Below, piece by piece: positions 1 to 9,880 of a stretch of DNA of 64,000 bases. The notes below the pieces were generated by a model. That model was not told where the DNA came from. It searched no databases and was given only the letters and a program-made list of their open reading frames with translations. The DNA comes from Terriglobia bacterium. GTDB taxonomy: Bacteria; Acidobacteriota; Terriglobia; Versatilivoradales; Versatilivoraceae. The stretch lies in NCBI GenBank assembly GCA_022452285.1, contig JAKUNG010000010.1, positions 62,001-126,000 of the forward strand, given 5' to 3'. The position numbers and the translations under genes were made by a program. The number at the start of each line of letters is the position of its first letter. Within the stretch, counting starts at the first letter, position 1.

Positions 1-635
1 ATAATTTTGTCATACATCATTTCGATAAGTTCAGGATCATCTATATAAGACAACATAAAAGTTTCCATACCCATCATAAACCAAACACCTGTAAAAACTT
101 TTCCAATTACAACTCCAATTTTCATTCCAGGAGGTAGCATTGCCCCTACCTGATCAAGTATGGAGAAGTCAAGGTCATCTGGATTTGGCCACGGATAGGC
201 AACGAATTCATCTTTATTGGTTATTACTCCTTTATGCATTTCTGCCCAGTGTCGCTCAGTGTAGGCCTCTAACTCAGCTTTATAAGTGGTAATACTATAG
301 CTAGTAACTTGAACCCCATCGGGACTCTTTTCAATTTGTTCGTTATCAGTTTCAACTGGTTTGAGGTTAGCGTTAGACTTAGTATTCGCATTGATTACAC
401 TTAAAGAAACTGGATATGCATCGAAGCCAGCTGTTTCAAAGAATTCTATTTCTTGAGCATGGCCTTGCACTGAATGTCCCATAAATAGTTGTTTAATTTC
501 AGGCTCAATACCCATTTCAAACAGGGGAACGAGGTCGGGTTCCTGGTGTTTTAGGGCACTCTTGAGTCTTTGGTAGTCTGGTTTTCGATTTCCTTTTGCC
601 TCGAGGGCTCGCTGCACAGAATGAGGAAATGACAT
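1..635 (-). CDS. Uroporphyrinogen decarboxylase (URO-D)-family protein, partial (C-terminus beyond window start)
   Basis: Reverse-strand open frame from ATG at 635 (MSFPHSVQRALEAKGNRKPDYQRLKSALKHQEPDLVPLFEMGIEPEIKQLF...) runs off the window edge; 'HQEPDLVP' N-terminus and 'GMKIGVVIGKVFTGVWFMMGMETFMLSYIDDPELIEMMYDK' resemble URO-D/methylcobamide methyltransferase-like proteins. Not in the ORF track because it is truncated. Confidence 0.7.
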   Translation of the reverse strand, partial: MSFPHSVQRALEAKGNRKPDYQRLKSALKHQEPDLVPLFEMGIEPEIKQLFMGHSVQGHAQEIEFFETAGFDAYPVSLSVINANTKSNANLKPVETDNEQIEKSPDGVQVTSYSITTYKAELEAYTERHWAEMHKGVITNKDEFVAYPWPNPDDLDFSILDQVGAMLPPGMKIGVVIGKVFTGVWFMMGMETFMLSYIDDPELIEMMYDKI

Positions 636-764
636 AGAAAATATCCTTATGACTTTAGAAAATGTTTATCTAACTTGTACTCTAATACTGCAGGATATTA
701 CATAGTTAGCCCCTAAAACGCAATGAACAGTTACATTTAGATCAAATATTAAATTGCCTAAGGA

Positions 765-1988
765 TCAAGCTCCAAACTTATCGTACAGGCCTGCATTAGC
801 CATCATTAACCTAATCAGAAATTTACTCTGAAAAATTCCTAATGAGCCATAATTTGCATTTATTTCAGTAAAACGGCTTAGTTTGTCACTTCCAGAACTT
901 GGGCTATGAAGTAAGACAGGTGGGGGGTGCCAGCTGTGGGCTTTCAAAGAAACGGGTGTCGAATGATCTCCAGTAATTGCTAAAACTTGGGGAGCTTTTT
1001 TAAGTAGAATTGGAAGGAATTTATCTACTTCCTCAATAACTGAAACTTTCTGTTCAAAATTACCATCTTCGCCTGCTATGTCAGTTCCTTTAATATGTAT
1101 GAAAAAATAATCAAACGCGTCAAATGAATGAACATATTGTTTAAATTGTCCTTCAATACCATGATTACTCTCCAAAGCTTTCATGCCAATAAGTTTAGCT
1201 AGACCCTTGTACATAGGATAAGTTGCAATTACCGCTGCTTCTAATTCAAAGCGTTCCGGGAAAGTTGGGATCTTTGGAGTATGACTGATACCACGTAATA
1301 AAAATCCGTTGGCGGGTCTTTCTTCTTGAAGCAGTAAAAGTGCTTTTTGATAAAATTGATTTACTATTGAAACAGCTCTGTTTGTTTTAATAGAAGAAAA
1401 TTTTGGCTTTATTTTTCTAATAGGTTCTCCTTCGGTATGAGGGTCAGAATCGGAAAGTGGACCCTCAATATTGCCACCGCGGAAGACGACTACGAAGCGA
1501 TGTGATGTTCCAGGCTGAATGATAATTTCAGTCTCTTGAATTTTTTCAATAAGTTGTAGTTTTTTACAAAGAAGCTTGTTCAGTTCACTAGTAATGCGTC
1601 CTGCTCGACGATCGATAATAATACCTTTGGTATCTATGGAGCAGAAATTTGCGCGGGCAGCTATGTCTTTAGGTTGCAATTCAATACCGAGACCCAATGC
1701 CTCAATTGCTCCTCTAGCAACTTGGGTTTCTAACGGATCATAGCCAAAAAGACCTAGATGAGCTGGTCCACTCCCCGGGGTAATACCAGGAAGAACAGGA
1801 GTTAGTCGACCCATTACTGAAGTCTTAGCTAGTTCATCTAACTGAGGGGTTCGAGCAGCTTCTAGAGGAGTTAATTGTTTACTACAACTGGAAGTGATAT
1901 CACCTATGCCGTCCAAAACCAGTAAGACAATTTTACCCTTGGGTCTTTTAGGAAGCCTTAAACTTCGATACAAATGTTCGTGTTCCAT
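765..1988 (-). CDS. apgM: 2,3-bisphosphoglycerate-independent phosphoglycerate mutase, archaeal (ApgM) type
   Basis: 407 aa; KIVLLVLDGIGD N-terminus, 'TPLEAARTPQLDELA', 'PGSGPAHLGLFGYDP', 'AITGDHSTPVSLKAHSWHPPPVLL' are characteristic of the ApgM alkaline-phosphatase-superfamily. Confidence 0.9.
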   Translation of the reverse strand: MEHEHLYRSLRLPKRPKGKIVLLVLDGIGDITSSCSKQLTPLEAARTPQLDELAKTSVMGRLTPVLPGITPGSGPAHLGLFGYDPLETQVARGAIEALGLGIELQPKDIAARANFCSIDTKGIIIDRRAGRITSELNKLLCKKLQLIEKIQETEIIIQPGTSHRFVVVFRGGNIEGPLSDSDPHTEGEPIRKIKPKFSSIKTNRAVSIVNQFYQKALLLLQEERPANGFLLRGISHTPKIPTFPERFELEAAVIATYPMYKGLAKLIGMKALESNHGIEGQFKQYVHSFDAFDYFFIHIKGTDIAGEDGNFEQKVSVIEEVDKFLPILLKKAPQVLAITGDHSTPVSLKAHSWHPPPVLLHSPSSGSDKLSRFTEINANYGSLGIFQSKFLIRLMMANAGLYDKFGA

Positions 1989-2341
1989 AATTAATCACTT
2001 TAAAACCAGAGACATCAGCTTAATCAGTTCAATATGGTTATAAAAATTAAAGGAGAATATAATATATTTTTTAAAGCAATAGTTGTTTTTAATGTAATTT
2101 TCTACTTTGATTATGTTTTAAACTTTAAAACAGCTTTTTATTTTACAACACTTAAAGGGAATCGCTCTAGAATCATACTTGAAAAAAATCCTTCAAGAAA
2201 ACAATGATCAGTGAAACAGTATTTTAAAGGAATTTTTGGAGCCGTAAAACACTTCCTAGTTTCTAGTAACCGTAAATATAATTTTTGATTTTTGTTTTTA
2301 TTTAAATGACAGATAGATTCCTCAGTTTAATTTGTTAAACT

Positions 2342-2365
2342 CAAATTTCCTATATAGGAAATTTG
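2342..2365. promoter_or_regulatory. Perfect 24-bp palindrome CAAATTTCCTATATAGGAAATTTG, candidate operator
   Basis: Sequence equals its own reverse complement over 24 bp; lies 69 bp upstream of the pyc start. Confidence 0.5.
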
Positions 2366-2434
2366 TGTGTAACATAACCACTGATTTTAGTAGTACTCAG
2401 TAACAGTTCTATTGAATTATTTAAAAAAAAATCT

Positions 2435-2464
2435 ATGAAAAAAATTTTAATGAAAAAAATTTTA
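2435..2464 (+). repeat. Two exact tandem copies of ATGAAAAAAATTTTA at the pyc start
   Basis: Read directly: 2435-2449 and 2450-2464 are identical; encode MKKILMKKIL. Confidence 0.9.
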
Positions 2465-5400
2465 ATTGCCAATCGGGGCGAAATTGCTATTCGAGTGATG
2501 CGGGCAGCTACAGAACTAGGTTTAAGAACTGTCGCTGTTTTTTCCGAGGTCGATAAACTTAGTTTGCATCGTTTTAAAGCAGATGAGGCATATGTTCTAT
2601 CCAAAAGTAAGGGACCGATTGATGCCTATCTTGATGTTGAAGAGATAATTGCCATTGCTAAAGAAAAAAATGTTGATGCTATCCATCCGGGTTATGGGTT
2701 TTTATCAGAAGAACCTAGATTTTCCAGACGGTGTGCAGAGTCGGGAATTACTTTTGTGGGACCTTCTTCTGAACTACTAGAGAAGTTAGGAAATAAAGTT
2801 GTAGCTCGTCATATTGCTAAAGGGCTAGGAATCTCAGTAATTCCTGGAGCCGATCAAGTTGTCAAAGATCTGGATCAAGCTTCTATAGTTGTTAAGGAAT
2901 TAGGATTTCCTTTAATTATCAAAGCGACCTATGGAGGTGGTGGGCGTGGGATGAGAATCATACGTAGCTCCGATCAATTGGAAAATCAATTAGAGGAGGC
3001 TCGCAGAGAAGCAGAGGTTACTTTTGGAGATGGTTCTCTCTTCATGGAGCGTTTTATTGAGCGGGCTAAACATGTGGAAGTACAAATTTTGGCTGATAGC
3101 TATGGTCAGGTCATGCATCTTTATGAGCGAGATTGTTCCATACAGAGACGTTATCAAAAAGTTGTGGAAGTGGCCCCAGCTGCAGCTATTTCTTTGAAAT
3201 TAAGAAAAGAGCTCTATGAAGCATCGATGCATTTAGCCCAGAAAATAGGATATGTCAATGCCGGAACAGTAGAGTTCCTTGTAGATCTAGATAGAGAATC
3301 CTGGTACTTCATGGAATTTAATCCACGAATTCAGGTAGAGCATACTGTGACTGAGATGGTAACCGGAATTGATCTTGTTCGATCTCAGATTTTGATTGCT
3401 CAAGGATGTCGACTTCAGGAACCACCCCTATCCCTTCCTCTTCAAAAGGAGTTGCCTCTTTATGGGACTGCTGTTCAGTGTCGTATAACTACTGAGGATC
3501 CCCAGAATGGCTTTGCTCCGGATTTTGGAAAAATAACAACTTATCGTTCTCCCTCTGGATTTGGTCTTAGGTTAGATGGCGGCAATACTGCAGCAGGTGC
3601 TGTCCTGGTTCCATTTTATGATTCTCTTCTTGTGAAAGCAACGGCTTGGGGTCGAACATTTAAAGAAGCTTGCCAGCGTATGGATCGGTCACTCAGAGAA
3701 TTTAGGATACGTGGGGTGAAAACTAACATTCCCTTTCTAGAAAATGTTATTAATCATCCTAATTTTCAAGATGGTAATTCAACCATAACATTTCTAGATG
3801 ATACCCCAGAACTTTTTCGATTTGCCCGAAAAAAAGATCGTGCTAGCAGGTTATTACGTTTTTTAGCCGAAGTCATTGTTAATGGCAATCCTCAGATCAA
3901 TGACCGGCATCAACCTGAAAAACTTATCTATGAGGATAATGGTCATAATAAAAATGATTTAATTTCTTTGCACCGGATTTCATCCTCAGAAGTACATACT
4001 TCTTCAGAGGGAACTCGACAAATCTTACTTCAATTGGGTCCAAAAAAGTTTTCCGAGTGGATCAATCAACAAAAGCGATTACTGATCACAGATACTACCT
4101 TTCGTGATGCCCATCAATCTTTGCTCGCTACTAGAGTGCGCACAATTGATTTATTGAAGATATCAGAATTGGTGGCAAATCGCTTGCCGCAGCTTTTTAG
4201 TCTTGAAATGTGGGGAGGTGCAACATTTGATACCTCTTTTCGATTTTTGAATGAAGACCCATGGCAACGTCTAGATGTTTTGCGCGAGCGTATTCCAAAT
4301 ATATGTTTTCAGATGTTGTTACGAGCTTCTAATGCAGTGGGTTATACCAGTTATCCCCAGAATGTAGTTTCTGAGTTTGTAAAGGAGTCTAAGAAACGGG
4401 GTATTGACATCTTCCGTGTTTTTGACTCATTGAACTCAGTGGAAAACATGAAAGGGGCTATGGCAGCAATTATAGAGACTAATGCTGTATGTGAAGCTGC
4501 TATCTGTTATACGGGTGACATCCTTGATAATAGCAAACCAAAGTATTCCCTATCATATTATGTTGAAATGGCGCGTAAGTTGGAAAAGTTTGGTGCTCAC
4601 ATTTTGGCAATCAAGGATATGGCAGGACTGTGTAAACCGTATGCAGCCCATCAACTAATCAAAGTTCTTCGACAAGAAATTAGTATTCCAATTCATTTTC
4701 ACACCCATGACACCAGTGGCATTAATTCTGCTTCTATTCTCAAAGCATGTGAGGCAGAAGTTGATATAGTTGATGCAGCTACTTCTTCTATGAGTGGTAA
4801 TACCAGTCAGCCGAATCTCAATTCTGTGGTAGAGGCACTCCGCTTTCAACCCAGAGATACTCAGCTTGATCCACTCATCCTGAACTACTACTCAAAATAC
4901 TGGGAAATTGTTAGGAGTTACTACCGATCTTTTGACAATGGGCTTCGATCAAGTGATTCTGGGGTTTATCATCATGAAATTCCAGGTGGGCAATATACTA
5001 ACTTGAAGCAACAGGCAGCAGCTTTAGGTTTAATTGATCGTTGGTCTGAAGTTGAGACTACCTACGCCGAGGTAAATCAGTTATTTGGAGATATTGTCAA
5101 GGTTACACCTTCGAGTAAGGTAGTGGGAGACTTAGCACTCTTTTTCATTGCTAGAGGGATGGTTCCAAATGATCTTCTCAAGTTAGATGTACAACATGAC
5201 CTAGGCTTGCCTTCATCAGTGATAGAACTTTTTGATGGTGCTTTAGGAATTCCAGCAGGAGGATGGCCAAAAAAAGTCCAGAAAATAGTGTTAAGAGGGA
5301 AAAAACCTAGCAGGACTGCGGTTGAAAATAACTTGCCTCCCGTGGATTTTGCCAAGACAAAACAGACTTTGGAACATCAGTTTGGACGTGTTGTCAGGCA

Positions 5401-5935
5401 TGACGAAGTTTTGAGTTATTTGCTATATCCAAAAGTTTTTCAGGAGTATGTTCGTAAGCGCCAACGTTTTGGTGATGTAAGCGTGATTCCCACACCGAAT
5501 TTTTTTTATGGTATGAAATCTGGCGAGGAAATCACAGTGGATTTGGAGCCGGGAAAGACTTTAGTTATTAAATTTTGGACTATTAGTGAGCCTAATCCCG
5601 ATGGACAGAGAACAGTATTTTTTGAGCTAAATGGACAGCCGCGGGAAGTAGTAGTTTTCGATGAATCAATGAAGGAACCAATACCAGCGCATCCTAAAAT
5701 AGATCCTACCCATTCGGGGCATGTTGGTCCGCCGTCAGCAGGGTTGATCACCCATGTATTTGTTCAGGCTGGTCAAAAGATTAAACGGGCTGAAAAGCTG
5801 TTTATTTTGGAAGCAATGAAAATGCAAAGCACGATTTATGCTCCAATCTCAGGTCGAATCAGTGCTGTTTTTGTAGCGGCAGGTCAGCAGGTAGAGGCAA
5901 ATGAGTTGTTATCAGTTATTGAAAGCCAACAATAG
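2435..5935 (+). CDS. pyc: Pyruvate carboxylase (single-chain: biotin carboxylase + carboxyltransferase + biotinyl domain)
   Basis: 1166 aa; KILIANRGEIAIRVMRAA, GGGGRGMR, FRDAHQSLLATRVRT carboxyltransferase motif, EAMKMQS biotinylation site near C-terminus. Alternative start at 2450. Confidence 0.97.
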   Translation: MKKILMKKILIANRGEIAIRVMRAATELGLRTVAVFSEVDKLSLHRFKADEAYVLSKSKGPIDAYLDVEEIIAIAKEKNVDAIHPGYGFLSEEPRFSRRCAESGITFVGPSSELLEKLGNKVVARHIAKGLGISVIPGADQVVKDLDQASIVVKELGFPLIIKATYGGGGRGMRIIRSSDQLENQLEEARREAEVTFGDGSLFMERFIERAKHVEVQILADSYGQVMHLYERDCSIQRRYQKVVEVAPAAAISLKLRKELYEASMHLAQKIGYVNAGTVEFLVDLDRESWYFMEFNPRIQVEHTVTEMVTGIDLVRSQILIAQGCRLQEPPLSLPLQKELPLYGTAVQCRITTEDPQNGFAPDFGKITTYRSPSGFGLRLDGGNTAAGAVLVPFYDSLLVKATAWGRTFKEACQRMDRSLREFRIRGVKTNIPFLENVINHPNFQDGNSTITFLDDTPELFRFARKKDRASRLLRFLAEVIVNGNPQINDRHQPEKLIYEDNGHNKNDLISLHRISSSEVHTSSEGTRQILLQLGPKKFSEWINQQKRLLITDTTFRDAHQSLLATRVRTIDLLKISELVANRLPQLFSLEMWGGATFDTSFRFLNEDPWQRLDVLRERIPNICFQMLLRASNAVGYTSYPQNVVSEFVKESKKRGIDIFRVFDSLNSVENMKGAMAAIIETNAVCEAAICYTGDILDNSKPKYSLSYYVEMARKLEKFGAHILAIKDMAGLCKPYAAHQLIKVLRQEISIPIHFHTHDTSGINSASILKACEAEVDIVDAATSSMSGNTSQPNLNSVVEALRFQPRDTQLDPLILNYYSKYWEIVRSYYRSFDNGLRSSDSGVYHHEIPGGQYTNLKQQAAALGLIDRWSEVETTYAEVNQLFGDIVKVTPSSKVVGDLALFFIARGMVPNDLLKLDVQHDLGLPSSVIELFDGALGIPAGGWPKKVQKIVLRGKKPSRTAVENNLPPVDFAKTKQTLEHQFGRVVRHDEVLSYLLYPKVFQEYVRKRQRFGDVSVIPTPNFFYGMKSGEEITVDLEPGKTLVIKFWTISEPNPDGQRTVFFELNGQPREVVVFDESMKEPIPAHPKIDPTHSGHVGPPSAGLITHVFVQAGQKIKRAEKLFILEAMKMQSTIYAPISGRISAVFVAAGQQVEANELLSVIESQQ

Positions 5936-5940
5936 CTTAA

Positions 5941-6804
5941 ATGATGGAAAGTAATAAATACTTATCTGAAAAAACGAAGAAGCCATTAGTGATTGGATCG
6001 TTTTTTAGTTTTATAAAAAAAATTGTTCAGCATAGGGGACTTATTCGATCAATGGTTGAGCGAGATTTAAAAAACCGATACATAGGGTCAGCAATTGGGA
6101 TTATTTGGTCAGTAATTCACCCTTTGGTTCTTCTAATTAGCTACACATTTGTTTTTTCAGTCATCATTAAACATCCTCTTGGTCCTGAAAGTGGAACAAC
6201 TAGTTTTGCAATTTATTTATTTTGTGGAATTCTACCTTGGATGATGTTTCAAGAAACTCTAGTTCGTTCTAGCAATGTTTTGGTCGAGCACTCAAACTTG
6301 ATTACTAAGACACTATTCCCAGCTGAGATTTTGCCAGTTTCAGTACTAATAGCTAATTTGTTTAACCATTTGATTGGAGTTTCTATCTTTCTGGGAATCA
6401 TTTTGTTTTATCTGCAAAATTTGACTATCTACGTTCTGCTAATTCCTATTTATCTTTTTGGCTTGATGATTTTTTCCTTAGGATTGAGCTGGATTGTTTC
6501 AGGTATTCAGGTTTTTCTTCGAGACACAGCTCAAGTGGTGATAGTAATTTTAACTTTCTGGTTTTGGTTTACTCCCATTTTTTTCGATGAAAATCAGTTA
6601 AGTCGTGTTAGCAGCAAACTGGTATTTGTCATGCATTTCAATCCTTTGGCAGAGGTAGTTATAGCCTATAGAAAATGTCTATTAATTGGTGAAATGCCTA
6701 CTTGGCAGGGAATGGTAGCAATCTACGGTATTGCCCTTGTTACGTTCATTGTTGGTGGTATTTTTTTTAGATATGTTAAACGCTCTTTTGCAGATGTTTT
6801 GTAA
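5941..6804 (+). CDS. ABC-2 type transporter permease (polysaccharide/O-antigen export, Wzm/TagG-like)
   Basis: 'LIRSMVERDLKNRYIGSAIGIIWSVIHPLVLLISYTFVFS', 'ILPWMMFQETLVRSSNVLVEHSNLITKTLFPAEILP' are typical of Wzm-like permeases; multiple hydrophobic segments. Confidence 0.88.
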   Translation: MMESNKYLSEKTKKPLVIGSFFSFIKKIVQHRGLIRSMVERDLKNRYIGSAIGIIWSVIHPLVLLISYTFVFSVIIKHPLGPESGTTSFAIYLFCGILPWMMFQETLVRSSNVLVEHSNLITKTLFPAEILPVSVLIANLFNHLIGVSIFLGIILFYLQNLTIYVLLIPIYLFGLMIFSLGLSWIVSGIQVFLRDTAQVVIVILTFWFWFTPIFFDENQLSRVSSKLVFVMHFNPLAEVVIAYRKCLLIGEMPTWQGMVAIYGIALVTFIVGGIFFRYVKRSFADVL

Positions 6805-6824
6805 AAAATAGAGCGTGATATGTA

Positions 6825-7715
6825 CTAGCGTGATGCGTGCAAAATAGCCCGTTTGTAGTGGCCCCCTCCAGGTTTTATGATTCCTTCATGATGGCCAACT
6901 AGTGATACTTTTTGAAAGCTTAGCTTCTTGAGAAGTTGCTCAAAGCAAGCAAAGTTTGGCCAAAACCAGGAAACGGCATCCTGCCCAGGTTGATCGCCTC
7001 CAACATATTCCATAGCAGGTATAGAATCAAAACTAGACGGGAGACCTTGGGAAATTATTAATTTCCCCTTGCATAATGATGCTACAGTTGCTAGTGCCTT
7101 GAGAGGGTATAGAGTGTGAAGTAGAACATCTCCAATGAAAACTATATCAAAGGCCATTCCGCCAGTTTTTTCCAGAGACAAATCATAGATGTTGGAGTAA
7201 CAGCGCTTAACTTGGGATTTGAGAATCTTGCTACAAAGCTGAAACGGACCCTCTAAAAGCAAAAAATATATCTGTTCGAGAGTTTTTTCATTGAATAACC
7301 TTTCATTCTGTTCACTAGTAAAGGCAGAATGGTTATACATCATGGCCTTAATTTCAGTAAGTGTCTGATTAATGTCTTCGCCAGGGAAAACATCTAGATC
7401 GTTAAGTGACGGCACTTCGACAGAGAGGACTTCTGCACCGCGCTTTTCAAATTCAAATGAAAAAAAACCAGTGGCTGAACCTACGTCAAGGATTCTCATA
7501 CCATCCATGTCAGTAGGAAACTGGAATAATGGAAAACTTGAACGGTAATCATAACAGCCAGGAGTAGTTAGATTTTCTCCTAACTCAATGGTGTGGTACC
7601 AATAGTAATTACTTAAGTCACCATAGCCAAGCACCTTAGCTTTATCAACAAATGCGTGAGCGGCACAGAAATGCGATTCTCGAAGGTCCACTATTAACCC
7701 CCTTTTTTTAAACAC
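6825..7715 (-). CDS. Class I SAM-dependent methyltransferase
   Basis: 'MRILDVGSATGFFSFEFEKRGAEVLSVEVPS' motif I; 'FDIVFIGDVLLHTLYPLKALATVASL'. Confidence 0.8.
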   Translation of the reverse strand: MFKKRGLIVDLRESHFCAAHAFVDKAKVLGYGDLSNYYWYHTIELGENLTTPGCYDYRSSFPLFQFPTDMDGMRILDVGSATGFFSFEFEKRGAEVLSVEVPSLNDLDVFPGEDINQTLTEIKAMMYNHSAFTSEQNERLFNEKTLEQIYFLLLEGPFQLCSKILKSQVKRCYSNIYDLSLEKTGGMAFDIVFIGDVLLHTLYPLKALATVASLCKGKLIISQGLPSSFDSIPAMEYVGGDQPGQDAVSWFWPNFACFEQLLKKLSFQKVSLVGHHEGIIKPGGGHYKRAILHASR

Positions 7716-8121
7716 TAAGAAATTTTTTGTTTCCCAAAAGTGATAGATTTTCTTTCATAGAAGAAAGAATCTGAAAAAATAATTATTTAATTTGTAAAAC
7801 CATATTCTTTCATTAAAGGGTGAATTAGACCCATATGAAAATAGTGGCATTACTCTATCCAGTAATTATAACAGCAATGATCGTCTCTAAGATTTCTTGA
7901 TGGAATCTTTTGTAAATAGAAAAATGGATTTAACTTGTTAGGGGGATTAGAGATGTAATATAGATATTAATAATTTTAATGTTTCTTGGAACTAAAATAA
8001 TATTCTTACTGGCCTATTGAACAACTACTAGTTATGTTGTTCTTGAAGATGAGTATTTTTGGCAAGCGTAGGAAACTCAACAGTAAAAGGCTAGCCTATT
8101 TTAAAAGTAATAGGAGGTAGC

Positions 8122-8988
8122 ATGAAGATTCGAGGGTTTACTTGGTTTTTATTACCAAGTTTCTTTCTTACAGTAGCAGTTTTTTTGCAAGGAGCTTCTC
8201 ATTTTTCTCCTACTGTTAGCTCTTTCCACGTGTATGTAGATTCTGAGATGCTCTTTGCTTTTGAGTTGACACCTACCCAGGAAGCTTTTGTTGAAATTCT
8301 TAACCTTGGAGAGAATCGAAGGTGTCTTTCTGTGGAGCGTATTACTATGAGAACCGAGGAGGGGAAGGTTATTAAATTCAATTCCTTTCTTTATGACGGG
8401 AATACCTCTAAGTTAAAGGGAAATTCTAGAGCCTGTGTACGTCAAAAGACTCGGCGGAAATTCGAGCTGGGATATAATTTTGAGTTTCCTGGAAAAGTAC
8501 GCAAGGTAGTTTTTTTAATTGGTCGGCAAGCTTTTAGATTGCAACCACTGTCGTCAAGTGAATACGAATCATTTGTCAAGAACCTAGAAAAGATTAATGT
8601 TGAAGGTACTAGTGACTATCTTAAAATGTTTAACTTAAGAGTGTTATATGGAAATAGTTTTTATGGGTCAAAAATTCGCTATCGGCGAGTTAAAGCTTCT
8701 AGGTTAAGTTATGGTAATCGTTCCCCTATTACAATACTAAGGACGTTTCCAATACCAACTAAAGAAGCTTTAAAGAAAGGGATTACGAGTGTTAGTGTCT
8801 CTTTAAAGTTGGATGAAAATGGTGAGGTTCTTAAGGTAGTACTGACGGAACCCGTTGAAGCTGAATTTGTAGAACCTGCCCTGTATGAGGTAAGAAATTG
8901 GTGGGACTTTGCTCCTGGTTTTAAGGAAGGACAGCCAGTTTCCAGTGAACATAGGGCCACGGTAGTTTATAGGGTATTAGAGCAATGA
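8122..8988 (+). CDS. Exported protein with C-terminal TonB-like (TonB_C) domain
   Basis: Good RBS (AGGAGG) before ATG; N-terminal hydrophobic signal; C-terminus 'VSVSLKLDENGEVLKVVLTEPVEAEFVEPALYEVRNWWDFAPGFKEGQPVSSEHRATVVYRV' resembles TonB C-terminal family. Confidence 0.6.
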   Translation: MKIRGFTWFLLPSFFLTVAVFLQGASHFSPTVSSFHVYVDSEMLFAFELTPTQEAFVEILNLGENRRCLSVERITMRTEEGKVIKFNSFLYDGNTSKLKGNSRACVRQKTRRKFELGYNFEFPGKVRKVVFLIGRQAFRLQPLSSSEYESFVKNLEKINVEGTSDYLKMFNLRVLYGNSFYGSKIRYRRVKASRLSYGNRSPITILRTFPIPTKEALKKGITSVSVSLKLDENGEVLKVVLTEPVEAEFVEPALYEVRNWWDFAPGFKEGQPVSSEHRATVVYRVLEQ

Positions 8989-9037
8989 CTTACTATACTG
9001 ATGAAATTATTAGACAGAAAAAAACTATTCTAGACCT

Positions 9038-9880
9038 TTACAAATTAATTGATTCACTAATTTCGTAATGTTTTTCCCCTTGTCGAATTCGAATAGCTTC
9101 ATAGTTGGGGTCATGTTGAAGAGCTATTAACCAATCTTCCTGGCAGGCTTGTTTTAGATAAGCCCGTTTTTCTTCAACTGTTGTTAAGGGATAGACATCA
9201 AATCCCATAAGGTAAGGTAGGGGGAGGTGAGACGCTGTTGGCATTAGGTCCCCACAAAAAAAGAGAGTAGTAGAACCATCTTGGATTCTAACCATTTCTA
9301 ATCCCGTTGTATGGCCATCTGAGATTAAAAGATCAAGACCAGGAAAAAGTTCAGAAGCTCCGTCCAACACATTTAGTTGGGAGCTATTTTGGAAAGGCTC
9401 AATGTCTTCTCGATGATAGCTGCCACGATCTTTTTCAGAAGGATTAAGTGCTCTTTCCCATTGGCTTTTTTGTGTGAAGTAGCTAGCTAATGGGAAAGTT
9501 GGTTCTAGATGTTTATCCTTATACTGAGTAGCACCTCCAGCATGGTCAAAGTGGAAGTGAGTTAAAATCACATCAGTGATATCAGTGGTCTCAAGGTCAA
9601 ATTTGGATAGAGAGTTCTTAAGACTATATTTACTGTAATCAACATTATAAATTTCTTGTTGTTTTTCTGAGAATTTATGACCACAGCCAACATCTACTAA
9701 AATTTTTCGATCTTTATAAAAAATAAGAAGGGTTCTTGAAGCAAGGTTTATTCGATTATAGGGATCACTAGGAATTTTCTTACTCCACAGGGTTTTAGGA
9801 ACCACTCCAAACATTGCACCACCATCAAGCCCAAAGCGGCCAGTTTCGATTGAAAAAACTTCATAATTGCCAATTTTCAT
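9038..9880 (-). CDS. MBL-fold metallo-hydrolase
   Basis: 'VILTHFHFDHAGG' HxHxDH motif, 'LLISDGHTTGLEMVRI', 'FFCGDLMPTASHL'. Confidence 0.88.
   Translation of the reverse strand: MKIGNYEVFSIETGRFGLDGGAMFGVVPKTLWSKKIPSDPYNRINLASRTLLIFYKDRKILVDVGCGHKFSEKQQEIYNVDYSKYSLKNSLSKFDLETTDITDVILTHFHFDHAGGATQYKDKHLEPTFPLASYFTQKSQWERALNPSEKDRGSYHREDIEPFQNSSQLNVLDGASELFPGLDLLISDGHTTGLEMVRIQDGSTTLFFCGDLMPTASHLPLPYLMGFDVYPLTTVEEKRAYLKQACQEDWLIALQHDPNYEAIRIRQGEKHYEISESINL

Noticed and set aside
2350-2604. 84-aa minus-strand ORF at pyc start
   Set aside because: Overlaps the pyc N-terminus and the palindrome; no protein family features.
8019-8042. GAACAAC...GTTGTTC inverted repeat upstream of the TonB_C-like gene
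   Set aside because: 7-bp arms with a 10-nt loop; expected by chance at this length in AT-rich DNA.
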